In this document: positions 10,378 to 19,635 of the stretch, piece by piece
How the letters are laid out: every line of letters begins with the position of its first letter
Position numbering within the stretch: position 1 is the first letter of the stretch
NCBI RefSeq assembly: GCF_021729845.1
Contig: NZ_CP063397.1
Location: 2,990,001-3,054,000, forward strand
From: Rhizobium sp. SL42
GTDB taxonomy: Bacteria; Pseudomonadota; Alphaproteobacteria; Rhizobiales; Rhizobiaceae
Reading direction: 5' to 3'
Length of the DNA: 64,000 nt
Program-made: the position numbers and the translations under genes
The notes under the pieces: generated by a model
What the model was told of the DNA's origin: nothing
Database searches by the model: none
The model's input: only the letters and a program-made list of their open reading frames with translations

Positions 10378-11442
10378 ATGACTACGGCGACACCGCCCAA
10401 AGCGCAGGTAACTGACGTCGCGGCACAAATCTCTTTCGCAATGCGCACGATGGGCGTCGCTCCCATTCCGCGCAATTACGAGCTGTTTTACGAAGCCTAT
10501 ATCGGCTCCAATCCCACTCTGACGCGCGAGCTTGCCGCCCTTGGCAGCAAGGCGACGCAGGACGAGTTGGACGCAATCGGCGAGCAATATTTCGGCAGCC
10601 ATCAGGGCCGCGCGATCGAGAACGCCCATACCAAATTGATCGGCGAGCTGGAAGGCCTGCTGAGGGTCCTGCAGCAGGAACAGAGCTCCCTCGAAAGCTA
10701 CAATAAACTGCTCGGCGAGACTTACAGCCGCATCAACTCGAAAAGCAGTTCGAGCGCAGATATCTTGCGCAGTGCCATCAACATCCTGACCGAAGCCACT
10801 GGCAACACGATGGCGCATGGTGAAAAGACCGTCTCGCAGGTTTCACAGAAATCGCAGGAAATGGATCAGGTCCGAAAGGAACTGGACGAGTACAAGCGTA
10901 TCGCCAATACCGACTCGCTGACCCGCATCGCCAACCGGCGCGCATTCGATGAAAAGCTGTCCGCCGTATACGCAAATGACAGCCACACATTCTCCGCCCT
11001 TGTCTTGGCCGACATCGACAATTTCAAGAAGGTCAACGACGCCTACGGCCATCCGGTCGGAGACAAGATTTTGGCGACCGTTGCCAATGTGATCCGGGCC
11101 AATGTTCGCAAGGATTGTTTCGTCGCACGCACAGGCGGCGAGGAGTTTGCCATCATCATCGACGGGAACACCGCCGAAGAAGTCCAACAGATCTGCGAGC
11201 GCGTCCGCATTGCCCTCGAGACGACGCCGTTCAAGAATTCCAAGACCGGCGTCAACTACGGTCCGGTCACAATTTCGCTCGGCTATTGCATGGCAAGCGA
11301 TGCCGAGGACGCCGGCGAACTCTATGCCAAGTCCGATATCGCCCTCTATTGCGCCAAGAATACCGGTCGAAACCGGACCCGCCTCTATGAAGACGGGATG
11401 AAGAAGGACTTCACCAAGAGCTGGCTGATCTACAAGCGGTGA
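10378..11442 (+). CDS. Diguanylate cyclase with helical N-terminal domain
   Basis: This soluble 354-aa protein should make cyclic di-GMP from two GTP. The C-terminal GGDEF domain (about residues 178-340) has the intact signature GGEEF at 253-257, DIDNFKKVNDAYGH and DSLTRIANRR, so it looks catalytically active. I see no canonical RxxD inhibitory site at the usual distance. The N-terminal 170 residues have no membrane segment; they include a conserved-looking helical part (PIPRNYELFYEAYIG) and a coiled coil (SQVSQKSQEMDQVRKELDEY) leading into the catalytic domain, suggesting a cytosolic input by protein contact. GGAG 7 bp upstream supports the start. It is a single gene, convergent with the PPOX flavoprotein gene. 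Confidence 0.92.
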   Translation: MTTATPPKAQVTDVAAQISFAMRTMGVAPIPRNYELFYEAYIGSNPTLTRELAALGSKATQDELDAIGEQYFGSHQGRAIENAHTKLIGELEGLLRVLQQEQSSLESYNKLLGETYSRINSKSSSSADILRSAINILTEATGNTMAHGEKTVSQVSQKSQEMDQVRKELDEYKRIANTDSLTRIANRRAFDEKLSAVYANDSHTFSALVLADIDNFKKVNDAYGHPVGDKILATVANVIRANVRKDCFVARTGGEEFAIIIDGNTAEEVQQICERVRIALETTPFKNSKTGVNYGPVTISLGYCMASDAEDAGELYAKSDIALYCAKNTGRNRTRLYEDGMKKDFTKSWLIYKR

Positions 11443-11450
11443 CAAAACGA

Positions 11451-11474
11451 GGGCGGCGCCGGCACTTGCCGCCC
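11451..11474. terminator. Hairpin between convergent GGDEF and PPOX genes
   Basis: GGGCGGC and GCCGCCC form a 7-bp stem with a 10-nt loop in the 39-bp gap. It has AAAA on one side only; moderate support as a terminator. Confidence 0.45.
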
Positions 11475-11481
11475 CGTTACG

Positions 11482-12090
11482 CTACCACATCGTTTTGACA
11501 GCGCGCGCCGGCCATTCGCGATCATAAGTCTCCTTGTCGAAATCCGCTTTTGCGGCTTTCAGCAAATCACCCGGTGTCGGCAGATTCTTTGGATCGATCT
11601 GCACAGCAGGGTTCCACAGATCCGCACGCATGACCGCCCGTGCGCACTGGAAATAGACTTCGTCGATCGAAATCAGGATGACGCTCCGCGGGTGTTTCAA
11701 CTCCATCTCGAAGCTGCGCAGCAGGTCCGGCTCGACTGAAACGACGGCCTTGCCGTTGACACGCATCGCGGTGTTTGAGCCCGGAATGAGAAACATCAAA
11801 GCCACACGCGGATCCCGCACGATATTCACCAGCGAATCGACCCGGTTATTGCCGCGCCAGTCGGGCATCGCCAGTGTCTTTTCGTCCTTGACGCGAATGA
11901 CCGCGCCTCGATCGCCACGAGGAGAACAATCGAGTCCCTCAGGCCCGACGGTCGCCAGCGCGACGAAGGGTGAAAGTTCGATCATCTGGCGGTATTCTGC
12001 CGTCAGAGCCTGCGTGACCTTGGCAACAGAAGCCTCGGACACATCGCCGTAGATCTGCTTCAGTTCTTCTACTGTCCGGATCACCTGCAT
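11482..12090 (-). CDS. PPOX-type FMN-binding flavoprotein
   Basis: The 202-aa product belongs to the pyridoxamine-5'-phosphate-oxidase-like split-barrel flavoproteins of the MSMEG_1061/DR2398 type. Visible motifs are FVALATVGPEGLDCSPRGD (residues about 42-60), MPDWRGNNRVDSLVNI and GSNTAMRVNGKAV. These proteins bind FMN or related cofactors and are usually annotated as oxidoreductases of unknown substrate. The ATG at 12090 has GAGGGA 4-9 bp upstream; longer starts do not. It lies 83 bp downstream of an alpha/beta hydrolase gene on the same strand, so the two may share a transcript under the MarR-type regulator beyond. Confidence 0.85.
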   Translation of the reverse strand: MQVIRTVEELKQIYGDVSEASVAKVTQALTAEYRQMIELSPFVALATVGPEGLDCSPRGDRGAVIRVKDEKTLAMPDWRGNNRVDSLVNIVRDPRVALMFLIPGSNTAMRVNGKAVVSVEPDLLRSFEMELKHPRSVILISIDEVYFQCARAVMRADLWNPAVQIDPKNLPTPGDLLKAAKADFDKETYDREWPARAVKTMW

Positions 12091-12173
12091 GCTGTCCCTC
12101 CATGGTGGCGCGGCGTTGCCGCCCGTAGACAGCATTCCATGTCGCAGGCTCCTAGGAAAGACCGATGACAAGC

Positions 12174-13100
12174 CTATGACACAGCGCGATTTTGCCTTGC
12201 GACTATTGCCTGGTCTCTGACGAGAAAATCCGCAACCGCATCGATGACTTCGGGAGCGCTGACGATCCTGCGATGCCCGTGGCCATTGGCCCAGATATGC
12301 CGAACCTTCGGCGACAGCCCGATATAGCGCTGTGCATGCCCGACATTCACTTCCTTGTCGTCTTCTGCATGGATCACCAAGAGCGGGCGATCGATCCGGC
12401 GTGCCACGGTCACCGTATCGAGTTGCTCCACCCCAACACCCACATAGTCTTCCGCCCGCTGGCGCATGGCCATCAAGCTCGGCCGGCCCAAGCCGATCGC
12501 AGAGGCAAAGCCGGCAAACACTTCGCCCATGCTGGATGGCGCGCCGATCAGCACGATACGCCCCGCCTCAAGTCTCGAGCGATCGCCGAACACGCCGCCC
12601 GCAGCTGTCATCACCGCCGCTCCGCCAAAGGAATGCCCAACCACGCCGTCAAACGGCCCATAATGTCGCTCCGCAGCACCGATCGCCTCCGCAGCCAGCC
12701 TGAGATCCAGGCGGGCACCGGTGGAGGCGCCATGACCTGGCAGATCCAGCATCACCACATCGGCACCCGCCGCGCTCAACCCGGAGGCAAGATCGGTGAG
12801 ATATTCGGCCCGCGATCCCCATCCGTGAACCACCAGCAACCTCGATGCCACCCGCTGGACCGTGCTGCTCGCCAGATGATAGGTGGCGACACTGCCAGCG
12901 GAGGTCGGCAGGCGCACGATCGCGGCATTGCTCAGCTGCTGCTGGCCGGCGACAAAAACCCGCTTGGCTTTCTCCCCTTTCGGCTTGCGGCTGGGTGTGC
13001 GACAGAAGAGCCTGAATGCGAGGCTGCCGGACAGTCTCGGCGAAAGCGCCTCCAGCCGGGAGAAACCGAAACGGATGACCTTGAATGCGAAGGATGTCAT
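12174..13100 (-). CDS. Alpha/beta hydrolase
   Basis: This 308-aa protein has an alpha/beta-hydrolase core: the oxyanion-hole segment LLVVHGWGSRAEYL near residue 90, LDLPGHGAS, the nucleophile elbow GVVGHSFGGAA (Ser near residue 155), an acid in VIHAEDDKEV and a C-terminal His in GHGHRRIV. The N-terminal 50 residues are basic and amphipathic rather than a signal peptide. The substrate cannot be told. It starts 48 bp from the divergent MarR gene, and a perfect 16-bp palindrome lies between the two starts, so MarR control of this gene is a natural inference. Confidence 0.85.
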   Translation of the reverse strand: MTSFAFKVIRFGFSRLEALSPRLSGSLAFRLFCRTPSRKPKGEKAKRVFVAGQQQLSNAAIVRLPTSAGSVATYHLASSTVQRVASRLLVVHGWGSRAEYLTDLASGLSAAGADVVMLDLPGHGASTGARLDLRLAAEAIGAAERHYGPFDGVVGHSFGGAAVMTAAGGVFGDRSRLEAGRIVLIGAPSSMGEVFAGFASAIGLGRPSLMAMRQRAEDYVGVGVEQLDTVTVARRIDRPLLVIHAEDDKEVNVGHAQRYIGLSPKVRHIWANGHGHRRIVSAPEVIDAVADFLVRDQAIVARQNRAVS

Positions 13101-13119
13101 AATCGGAGACCAACGTTAA

Positions 13120-13135
13120 TGTTCAATATTGAACA
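13120..13135. promoter_or_regulatory. 16-bp perfect palindrome, probable MarR operator
   Basis: TGTTCAATATTGAACA lies in the 48-bp gap between the divergent hydrolase (start 13100) and MarR (start 13149) genes, 14 bp upstream of the MarR ATG. Size, symmetry and position are typical of an autoregulatory MarR site that controls both genes. Confidence 0.75.
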
Positions 13136-13148
13136 ATAAAGTACAAGA

Positions 13149-13652
13149 ATGAACAAAAATCAAGCCTTCCCCTGGGATCATCCCCGTTTTCGCAGCTGGA
13201 TATCTGTCGGCCGTGCCTGCCAGTTGATGCAACAGACCCTGACACGGGCGCTGGCGCCCCTCGACATCAAGCCGCCGCATCTCGATATCCTGATCAATCT
13301 TTACCGCTTCGAGGCGATCTCGCAGCAGGAGCTGGCTCGCAAGCTACTGGTCGGCCGCTCCAACATGAGCATGCTGCTGCCGCAGATGGAAAAGCGCGGC
13401 CTGCTGGAGAGACGCCCCGACCAGCGTGACAAACGCATGCTGAGGCTGTTCCTGACCGCTGAAGGACGGGTACTCACCGAAAAGGCTATGCTGATCCAGA
13501 CAGACCTGATCGAGCGAACGCTTTCCGCGACGCCGTTGGAGGACTGCTTGAGAATGGCTGACAGCATGGAAGGCTTGATCCAGCGAATGCAGGCCGCCGA
13601 TCCTGGTGGGGAAGAGGAAGAGCGAGGCGCCGTCAACGCGGATCGCGACTGA
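13149..13652 (+). CDS. MarR-family transcriptional regulator
   Basis: This 167-aa protein has the winged helix-turn-helix of MarR regulators: the recognition region ISQQELARKLLVGRSNMSMLLPQMEKRGLLER (residues about 58-89) followed by the wing RRPDQRDKRMLRLFLTAEG. MarR proteins act as dimers and usually repress a neighbouring gene and themselves until a small ligand binds. The start follows directly after a 16-bp palindrome, and the divergent neighbour is an alpha/beta hydrolase. The C-terminus is acidic (GGEEEERG) and its last 20 bp overlap the end of the convergent DUF971 gene. Confidence 0.92.
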   Translation: MNKNQAFPWDHPRFRSWISVGRACQLMQQTLTRALAPLDIKPPHLDILINLYRFEAISQQELARKLLVGRSNMSMLLPQMEKRGLLERRPDQRDKRMLRLFLTAEGRVLTEKAMLIQTDLIERTLSATPLEDCLRMADSMEGLIQRMQAADPGGEEEERGAVNADRD

Positions 13653-13995
13653 GCCCCTTTGTGGCTAGCTCGCTTTCGTATTCGGCAAACTTCTGGGCGC
13701 CGGTTTCGCCGAGCTCTCGCAGGTAGATCCAGGTAAAGATCCCCGTGTCGTGGCCGTCGTCGAAACCGATTCGCACCGCATAATTGCCGGTCGGCACCAA
13801 TGCCTTGATCGCAACGTTGCGCTTGCCTGGCACGGTGACCTTTTGACCCGGACCATGCCCCTGAACCTCGGCTGATGGCGACAGCACGCGCAGCATTTCG
13901 GCCGGCAGAGACACCACCATGCCGTCATTGAAGCTGACGGTCAGAAGGCGCCGGTCCTTGGAAACCTTAAGTTCGCTTGGCCAGGTGTCGCTCAT
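13633..13995 (-). CDS. DUF971 / gamma-butyrobetaine hydroxylase-like N-terminal domain protein
   Basis: The 120-aa product is a stand-alone DUF971 domain: an N-terminal LKVSKDRRLLTVSFNDG beta segment, LPAEMLRVLSPSAEVQGHG, and the conserved end YAVRIGFDDGHDTGIFTWIYLREL. In other proteins this domain is fused to 2-oxoglutarate oxygenases or to Mrp/ApbC-type iron-sulfur carriers, so a metal or Fe-S role is possible but not shown. The start at 13995 gives the usual MSDTWPSEL N-terminus; a longer frame upstream lacks homology. It is divergent from moaA (154 bp apart) and its 3' end overlaps the MarR gene by 20 bp. Confidence 0.85.
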   Translation of the reverse strand: MSDTWPSELKVSKDRRLLTVSFNDGMVVSLPAEMLRVLSPSAEVQGHGPGQKVTVPGKRNVAIKALVPTGNYAVRIGFDDGHDTGIFTWIYLRELGETGAQKFAEYESELATKGLSRDPR

Positions 13996-14149
13996 GCCGG
14001 TTCTCACTCGATCAAAATTGCTGAATTGTACCGAACAGGTAGGACCTTGGCGGGAACGGCGCAAGAGAATTTGACCGACAATTCCGGGCGCTTCGCTTGA
14101 CGCATCTGCGGAGCAAGCCCACATTGTCGCAAACATTGGGAGACTTCAC

Positions 14150-15196
14150 TTGGATCACAGCCCTGGCACCTGGCAAACTGCAGAACCGCTAGCGGAGCGG
14201 AGTGCGCCGATGATCGATCCATTTGGCCGCAGTGTTACCTATCTGCGTGTGTCCGTCACCGATCGCTGTGACTTCCGCTGCACCTATTGCATGGCGGAAA
14301 ACATGACTTTCCTGCCCAAAAAGGACCTGCTGACGCTGGAAGAGCTCGACCGGCTCTGTTCCGCCTTTATCGCCAAGGGTGTTCGCAAGCTGCGGCTTAC
14401 GGGTGGCGAGCCGCTGGTCCGCAAGAATATCATGTTCCTCATCCGCGGCCTGTCCCGTCACCTGGGTAGCGGCCTCGATGAGCTGACCCTGACGACCAAC
14501 GGTTCACAGCTTGCAAGACACGCTGCCGAACTGGCCGATTGCGGGGTCCGCAGGATCAATGTGTCGCTCGACACGCTGGATCCGGCAAAGTTCAAGTCGA
14601 TCACCCGCTGGGGAGAATTCGACAAGGTCATCGAAGGTATCAGGGCAGCGCAGGCGGCAGGCATTCATGTCAAGTTGAATGCCGTTGCCCTGAAGGGTTT
14701 TAACGAAGCGGAAATTCCAGACTTGATGACTTTTGCCCATGGCGAAGGCATGGATCTGACCCTGATCGAGACGATGCCCATGGGCGAGACCGGCGAGGAT
14801 CGCACCGACCAGTATCTGCCATTGTCACTGGTGCGCAGCGGGCTCGAAGAACGGTTCACGCTGAAGGATATCCCCTACAAGACCGGAGGCCCCGCCCGCT
14901 ACGTCGAAGTGGCTGAGACGGGCGGCCGACTGGGCTTCATCACGCCCCTCACCCATAATTTCTGCGAAAGCTGCAACCGGGTCCGGCTCACCTGCACAGG
15001 AACGCTCTACATGTGCCTGGGTCAGGAAGATGCCGCAGACCTGCGCACCGCGTTGCGCGCCTCGGATGACAACGCCTATCTGTCGGCGGCGATCGACGAG
15101 GCGATCACCCGCAAACCCAAGGGCCATGACTTCATCATCGACCGCGATCATCGCAAGCCCGCCGTCGGTCGGCATATGAGCGTCACCGGCGGCTGA
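14150..15196 (+). CDS. moaA: GTP 3',8-cyclase MoaA (molybdenum cofactor)
   Basis: MoaA is the radical-SAM enzyme that, with MoaC, starts molybdenum cofactor synthesis from GTP. The 348-aa product has the N-terminal radical-SAM cluster motif CDFRCTYC near residue 43, the GGEP SAM motif (LTGGEPLVR), and the second C-terminal cluster [11 protein letters not shown]; it ends with the GG tail (VTGG) needed for activity. The start is a TTG at 14150 with GGGAG 7 bp upstream, which gives the family length; an ATG 60 bp further in (MIDPFGR) is the alternative. mobA and mobB follow 3.8 kb downstream with two unrelated genes between. Confidence 0.96.
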   Translation: MDHSPGTWQTAEPLAERSAPMIDPFGRSVTYLRVSVTDRCDFRCTYCMAENMTFLPKKDLLTLEELDRLCSAFIAKGVRKLRLTGGEPLVRKNIMFLIRGLSRHLGSGLDELTLTTNGSQLARHAAELADCGVRRINVSLDTLDPAKFKSITRWGEFDKVIEGIRAAQAAGIHVKLNAVALKGFNEAEIPDLMTFAHGEGMDLTLIETMPMGETGEDRTDQYLPLSLVRSGLEERFTLKDIPYKTGGPARYVEVAETGGRLGFITPLTHNFCESCNRVRLTCTGTLYMCLGQEDAADLRTALRASDDNAYLSAAIDEAITRKPKGHDFIIDRDHRKPAVGRHMSVTGG

Positions 15197-15230
15197 TGCC
15201 GCCGGCTTTGCAAAAAGCGTAAAGTCAGCC

Positions 15231-17765
15231 TCAGGCGATCCGTCGTAGCGCTTGATGCTGTGCGGCAGGTGCCTCAGTGCGGAAATGCTCGATCTTGCCC
15301 ATTAGGTTCTCCACCCGCTGGCGAAGGCCATGAATTTCGGCATTATTTTCTTCGACCATAGCGGCATTCTGCTGGGTAATAAGCTCGACGTCGCGCACCG
15401 CACTGGTCACTTCGCTGATGCCCGTCGACTGTTCGCGGGTGGCCGCTGAAATCGTCTCGACCAGCCCCTGGACCTCCTCGACCTGGTTGATGATCGTCTG
15501 CAAGACCTCACCGGTATTCTCGACCAGCTCGACACCGGATTTCACCTGACCGCCACTGACCGAAATCAGCTGCTTGATCTCCTTCGCCGCGTTCGCACAA
15601 CGCTGTGCAAGATCACGGACTTCCTGGGCAACGACGGCAAATCCGCGTCCCGCTTCCCCGGCCCGCGCCGCCTCGACACCCGCATTCAGGGCGAGCAGAT
15701 TTGTCTGGAAGGCAATTTCGTCGATGACCCCGATGATGGTCGAGATCTTGTCGGACGAACGGCTGATCTCGGCCATCGCCTCGACGGCCTTTTTCACAAC
15801 GACCCCGGACTGCCGCGCATGATCGCGTGCAGATGCGACGGAGCGGGCGGTGCGACCAGCACCATCAGCTGTGGAGCGAACGACATCGCTCAGATGCGAC
15901 AAGGCCCGCACGCTCTCTTCAAGTGCCGCCGCCTGTTGTTCAGTGCGTCGCGCCAGATCATCGGCAGACACGGCAAGATTTTCGGTACCGGCATTGATGT
16001 CGGAGCTGGCGCCACGCACTTCGTCAAGGGTCGCGCGCAGTGCTTCAACCGCGTGGTTGTAGGTCGTCGCCATGGCAACGAAGTCTGTAGGCAGATCCTC
16101 GCGCATGCTGACATTCAGGTGGCCGTTGGCAAGCGCCTGCAGCACCGACGAAAGCGCTTCAAGGGCTGCCCTTTGATCGGCCTCCACCCGGGCACGCTCC
16201 TCAGCGCGCAGTTCTGTTTCGCGTGCCGACAATTCACGAGATTGCGCCGCCTCCTCTTCCAGCCGTTTGTTCTCGAGTGCGGCATCTCGGAATACCGTCA
16301 CGGAACGGACCATGTCACCGATCTCGTCGCCACGATTGCGCCCTTCGATCGGCACGGACAGATCGCCATTCGCCAGCCGCGACATCACCCCGGTGATGCG
16401 CTTGAGGGGCGCACGCAGCGTCTCGATCAGCATCAGACCGCCGACAATGGCCAAAAGCGTTCCGGCCACCATGGTGATGATCGATATGGTCGCTGACCGC
16501 TCGCTGTCCTCCTTGCCGACCTCTTGGGCATTGCTGACAAAGTCACGCAGCGAGGCCATCGCCGTGGAGACATACTCAGTGGATGCCAGACGCAACGACT
16601 GCCAGTTTCCCCCTGCCTTGAGCAGGGCCTGCGAATTGTCCTCGATCGTTTTCAGGCGCGGCGCGATGGTTTTGGAAAAATCGCGAAGCGTGCTGTTCTT
16701 GGCTCCGAGCTCGGAAATTCGCGCTGCCATTTCGCCAAGCGCCGAGACGTTCGACAGGACGATCCCGCGTGATGCCTCGTCCAGGCTGCCACGCATTTTC
16801 TGCACCCGCAGTTCGAGCGTTGCGATTTCCATGGCGGCGTCATCGACCAGGCTCATGAGTTCCTTCTGGTCAGCCACGAGTTTGTCCAGACCGACGAAGC
16901 GGTCGGCTGCGACATCGCTGTTTTTCGATGCTTGAAGCGTGATCTTCTGTTCAATCAGCACGAGCTCGGCCAAAACCTTGTTCAGGCCTTGCGCCCTGAC
17001 GTCATCGGCATCCTGCGATTTCAGGATCGAGTCGATCCTTCCCATGGCGCCGGCCACTTCATCGATCAACACCTTGCCCTTGTCGGACGCAATCGCCTGC
17101 GCCTTGACCAGATCCTTCTGCATAGCACCGGCATATAGCTTGGCTTCATCCAGCTGTTCGGCTGGCGTAAAGCCCATCTGCACCGCAACCCGGAGCTTGC
17201 CGAGTCGATCGATCAGCGACTGGAATGCCGAAGCGTCGAACAACAGTTCCTTGGCAAAGCGCTCCTTGTCGGCAAGTTCCTTGCGGACGAAATCCACCTG
17301 CTTGACGATCTGCTTGCCATCGCCCTGCAGAGCTGCGACGGCTTCGATCAGTCCAGCATCGAGCGCGCTGCGTTCCTGTTTGTTGTCCCACATCGCCTTG
17401 GTCTGATCGCGCATGCGCTGCGGCAGCGCGCGCAGATCGCTCAGGTCCGCCTTCTGCGCCTGCCCTGCGAGCACACCATCCAGCACAGCGAGGCCATTCT
17501 CCTGCTTGTCTACCGCCGCCAGTACACCTTCGCGGCTCTTGTCGGTCGGGTCGAGACTGAACTCCTGCAAGCCACCCTGAACCTGCTCGAGATCGCTGAT
17601 ATTGCCGATTGTGGCGCGGGTGACGGTCATATGACCGTTCAGCATGCTGGCAGTTCGGTAACCCAGAAGCCCGACACCAGCCATCAGCAGAACGAGAGGG
17701 ACGACAAAAAGGAGCACTTTCGTAACAATCCTGCGGCTCTGCAGGAGGCGATCTATGAAACTCAT
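15231..17765 (-). CDS. Methyl-accepting chemotaxis protein, transmembrane, large periplasmic sensor
   Basis: This 844-aa chemoreceptor has a first membrane helix near residues 15-36, a long helical periplasmic domain (about 45-425), a second membrane helix near 430-455 ([17 protein letters not shown]), HAMP segments and a cytoplasmic signalling domain with the hairpin tip [19 protein letters not shown]. The roughly 380-residue all-helical sensor resembles the helical bimodular (HBM) type; that assignment is by shape and length only, and the ligand is unknown. It should signal to CheA via CheW; no che genes are in the window. It lies antisense between moaA and the EamA gene. Confidence 0.93.
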   Translation of the reverse strand: MSFIDRLLQSRRIVTKVLLFVVPLVLLMAGVGLLGYRTASMLNGHMTVTRATIGNISDLEQVQGGLQEFSLDPTDKSREGVLAAVDKQENGLAVLDGVLAGQAQKADLSDLRALPQRMRDQTKAMWDNKQERSALDAGLIEAVAALQGDGKQIVKQVDFVRKELADKERFAKELLFDASAFQSLIDRLGKLRVAVQMGFTPAEQLDEAKLYAGAMQKDLVKAQAIASDKGKVLIDEVAGAMGRIDSILKSQDADDVRAQGLNKVLAELVLIEQKITLQASKNSDVAADRFVGLDKLVADQKELMSLVDDAAMEIATLELRVQKMRGSLDEASRGIVLSNVSALGEMAARISELGAKNSTLRDFSKTIAPRLKTIEDNSQALLKAGGNWQSLRLASTEYVSTAMASLRDFVSNAQEVGKEDSERSATISIITMVAGTLLAIVGGLMLIETLRAPLKRITGVMSRLANGDLSVPIEGRNRGDEIGDMVRSVTVFRDAALENKRLEEEAAQSRELSARETELRAEERARVEADQRAALEALSSVLQALANGHLNVSMREDLPTDFVAMATTYNHAVEALRATLDEVRGASSDINAGTENLAVSADDLARRTEQQAAALEESVRALSHLSDVVRSTADGAGRTARSVASARDHARQSGVVVKKAVEAMAEISRSSDKISTIIGVIDEIAFQTNLLALNAGVEAARAGEAGRGFAVVAQEVRDLAQRCANAAKEIKQLISVSGGQVKSGVELVENTGEVLQTIINQVEEVQGLVETISAATREQSTGISEVTSAVRDVELITQQNAAMVEENNAEIHGLRQRVENLMGKIEHFRTEAPAAQHQALRRIA

Positions 17766-18021
17766 GAAACCCTCGGAACGAGGTCGGCGCCCACGCTTGA
17801 AAACATCTGCGCGGCGTCAAACGGGCGGTTTCCACCTCATGTGGAACAAGTGTATCGAGCTTCCGCCTGCAAGTTTGAACAAACGTTAATCGATGCCCAG
17901 ATTTTTTGCGCTTTTAAGCCGTTTGGATACCTGAACTTTTGTAGTTTTTGCTCGAAAAGCGGTACCGCCTCTTCCGGGCTTCGTTTAGAAGGATCCCTGC
18001 AAGTTTCAGGATCCGTTCAAA

Positions 18022-18927
18022 ATGGCATTATCCGACAATACGCGAGGCGCAGCCTTGATGGCGCTTTCGATGGCCGGTTTCACCTTCAACGACGCTCTGA
18101 CCAAGTCCGTGACCGACGAAATGACCGTCGGACAGATCATGTTCGTGCGCGGCGCATTGACCACCATGATGGTCTATCTCGTTGCCAGACGGCTCGGTGC
18201 ACTGGATCACATCCGCAACCTGTTTCAGCCGCTGATCCTCTGTCGCATAGCGCTGGAGACAATCGCCGCGATCACATTCCTGACGGCACTGGGCCAGATC
18301 CCGCTCGCCAACGCGTCGGCCATCCTGCAGTCGCTGCCGCTTGCAGTGACGCTGGGGGCGGCACTCTTTTTCCGCGAACCGGTCGGTTGGCGCCGCTGGA
18401 CGGCAATTGGCGTCGGCTTCATTGGCGTCATGATCATCATTCAGCCGGGTCCCGAAGGTTTTACACTGGCGGCTCTGTATGTCGTCATCAGCGTGATCAC
18501 CGCAGCGGGCCGCGACCTTGTCACCAAGAAAATCGACCCGAATGTCTCCTCGTTTACCGTCACGCTTTTCACCGCAGCCAGCATTTCCTTTGCCGGATTG
18601 CTGCTGATACCAGTCTATGGCGGCTGGCGGCCGATCTCCTTGGGCGCCTATGGCACGATGATCGTCGCCTCCGGCTTTCTGTTTGTCGGGTATCAATCGA
18701 TCATCATGGCAATGAGAACCGGCGAAATTTCGTTCATCGCCCCGTTCCGCTATATCAGTCTGATCTGGGCGGTCCTGCTCGGCTTCGTATTTTTCGGAGA
18801 ACTGCCAACACCGGCGACGCTGCTCGGCGCGAGCATTGTCATTGCCTCGGGCCTCTACACGTTCTATCGGGAAAACAAGCGCAAGGCACGGGTGGCTGCA
18901 AGCGCGGGGCCCACAACGCCTGCCTGA
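18022..18927 (+). CDS. EamA/DMT-family transporter
   Basis: The 301-aa product has ten predicted membrane helices in two EamA repeats, e.g. GAALMALSMAGFTFNDAL at the N-terminus and IVIASGLYTFYRENKRK at the C-terminus. Drug/metabolite transporters of this type export or exchange small metabolites; the order of conserved pieces (FVRGALTTMMV, LANASAILQSLPLAVTLGAA) is close to those annotated as S-adenosylmethionine-uptake or RhaT-like carriers, but the substrate cannot be fixed. AGGA about 8 bp upstream supports the start. It is divergent from the chemoreceptor and is followed after 81 bp by mobA, with which it may be co-transcribed. Confidence 0.88.
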   Translation: MALSDNTRGAALMALSMAGFTFNDALTKSVTDEMTVGQIMFVRGALTTMMVYLVARRLGALDHIRNLFQPLILCRIALETIAAITFLTALGQIPLANASAILQSLPLAVTLGAALFFREPVGWRRWTAIGVGFIGVMIIIQPGPEGFTLAALYVVISVITAAGRDLVTKKIDPNVSSFTVTLFTAASISFAGLLLIPVYGGWRPISLGAYGTMIVASGFLFVGYQSIIMAMRTGEISFIAPFRYISLIWAVLLGFVFFGELPTPATLLGASIVIASGLYTFYRENKRKARVAASAGPTTPA

Positions 18928-19008
18928 AATTGCACCGAGGCATGTGTCGGAAATGAAGTCGATTGCCACTCGATCCGCGTGTCATTCGGAAGGCTGCATA
19001 GGTTGGAG

Positions 19009-19635
19009 ATGAGCAAACAAGATCGCTTTCCCGCCATCATTCTTGCCGGCGGCCAATCGCGGCGCATGGGGCGCGAAAAGACGCAGATGCTTCTGGGCGG
19101 CAAGCCATTGATCGCTCACATCCTACACCGCCTGAGAAGTCAGGCCGATCCGGTCTGGAGCAATGCGCCTACAGATTATCCGCTTGATCTCGGCCTTCCC
19201 AACTATCCCGACCCGCTGCCGGACAGGCCGGGGCCTCTCGCCGGCGTGCTGGCGGGTTTGATCGCGCTGGAGCAGCACGGCGAGCGGTACAGCCATATCC
19301 TGACTGTTCCCGGCGACACACCTTTCCTGCCCCTCGATCTCGTCGATCGCCTTTCTGCTGAGGCCACCACCGGCACCATCATTCTTGCGGCCTCTGGTGG
19401 CAGAACCCATCCTGTGATTGCCCTGTGGCCCAGGAATCTGGCATCCGACCTAAAAGTCTGGCTCGATGACCCGGACCATCGACGCGTCTTCGACTTCGCC
19501 GAGCGACATCCTCGCGTGATCGTCGATTTTCCCATGATCAAAACCGAAATGGGTCCACGCGATCCCTTCTTCAACATCAACACGCCGGAGGACCTCGCGC
19601 AGGCCGAGGCTCTGCTGCAGAAAGGCATAGGATGA
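19009..19635 (+). CDS. mobA: Molybdenum cofactor guanylyltransferase
   Basis: MobA attaches GMP to molybdopterin to make the bis-MGD form of the cofactor used by DMSO-reductase-family enzymes. The 208-aa product has the nucleotide-binding signature ILAGGQSRRMGREKT near residues 11-25, GPLAGVLAGL, and the GDTPFLP metal-binding segment. The ATG at 19009 is the start that best fits the family; GGAAGG is 15 bp upstream and a TTGGAG abuts it, so the ribosome binding site is not ideal, and a GTG at 18979 is possible. The stop overlaps the mobB start by 4 bp (ATGA), showing coupled translation. Confidence 0.92.
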   Translation: MSKQDRFPAIILAGGQSRRMGREKTQMLLGGKPLIAHILHRLRSQADPVWSNAPTDYPLDLGLPNYPDPLPDRPGPLAGVLAGLIALEQHGERYSHILTVPGDTPFLPLDLVDRLSAEATTGTIILAASGGRTHPVIALWPRNLASDLKVWLDDPDHRRVFDFAERHPRVIVDFPMIKTEMGPRDPFFNINTPEDLAQAEALLQKGIG

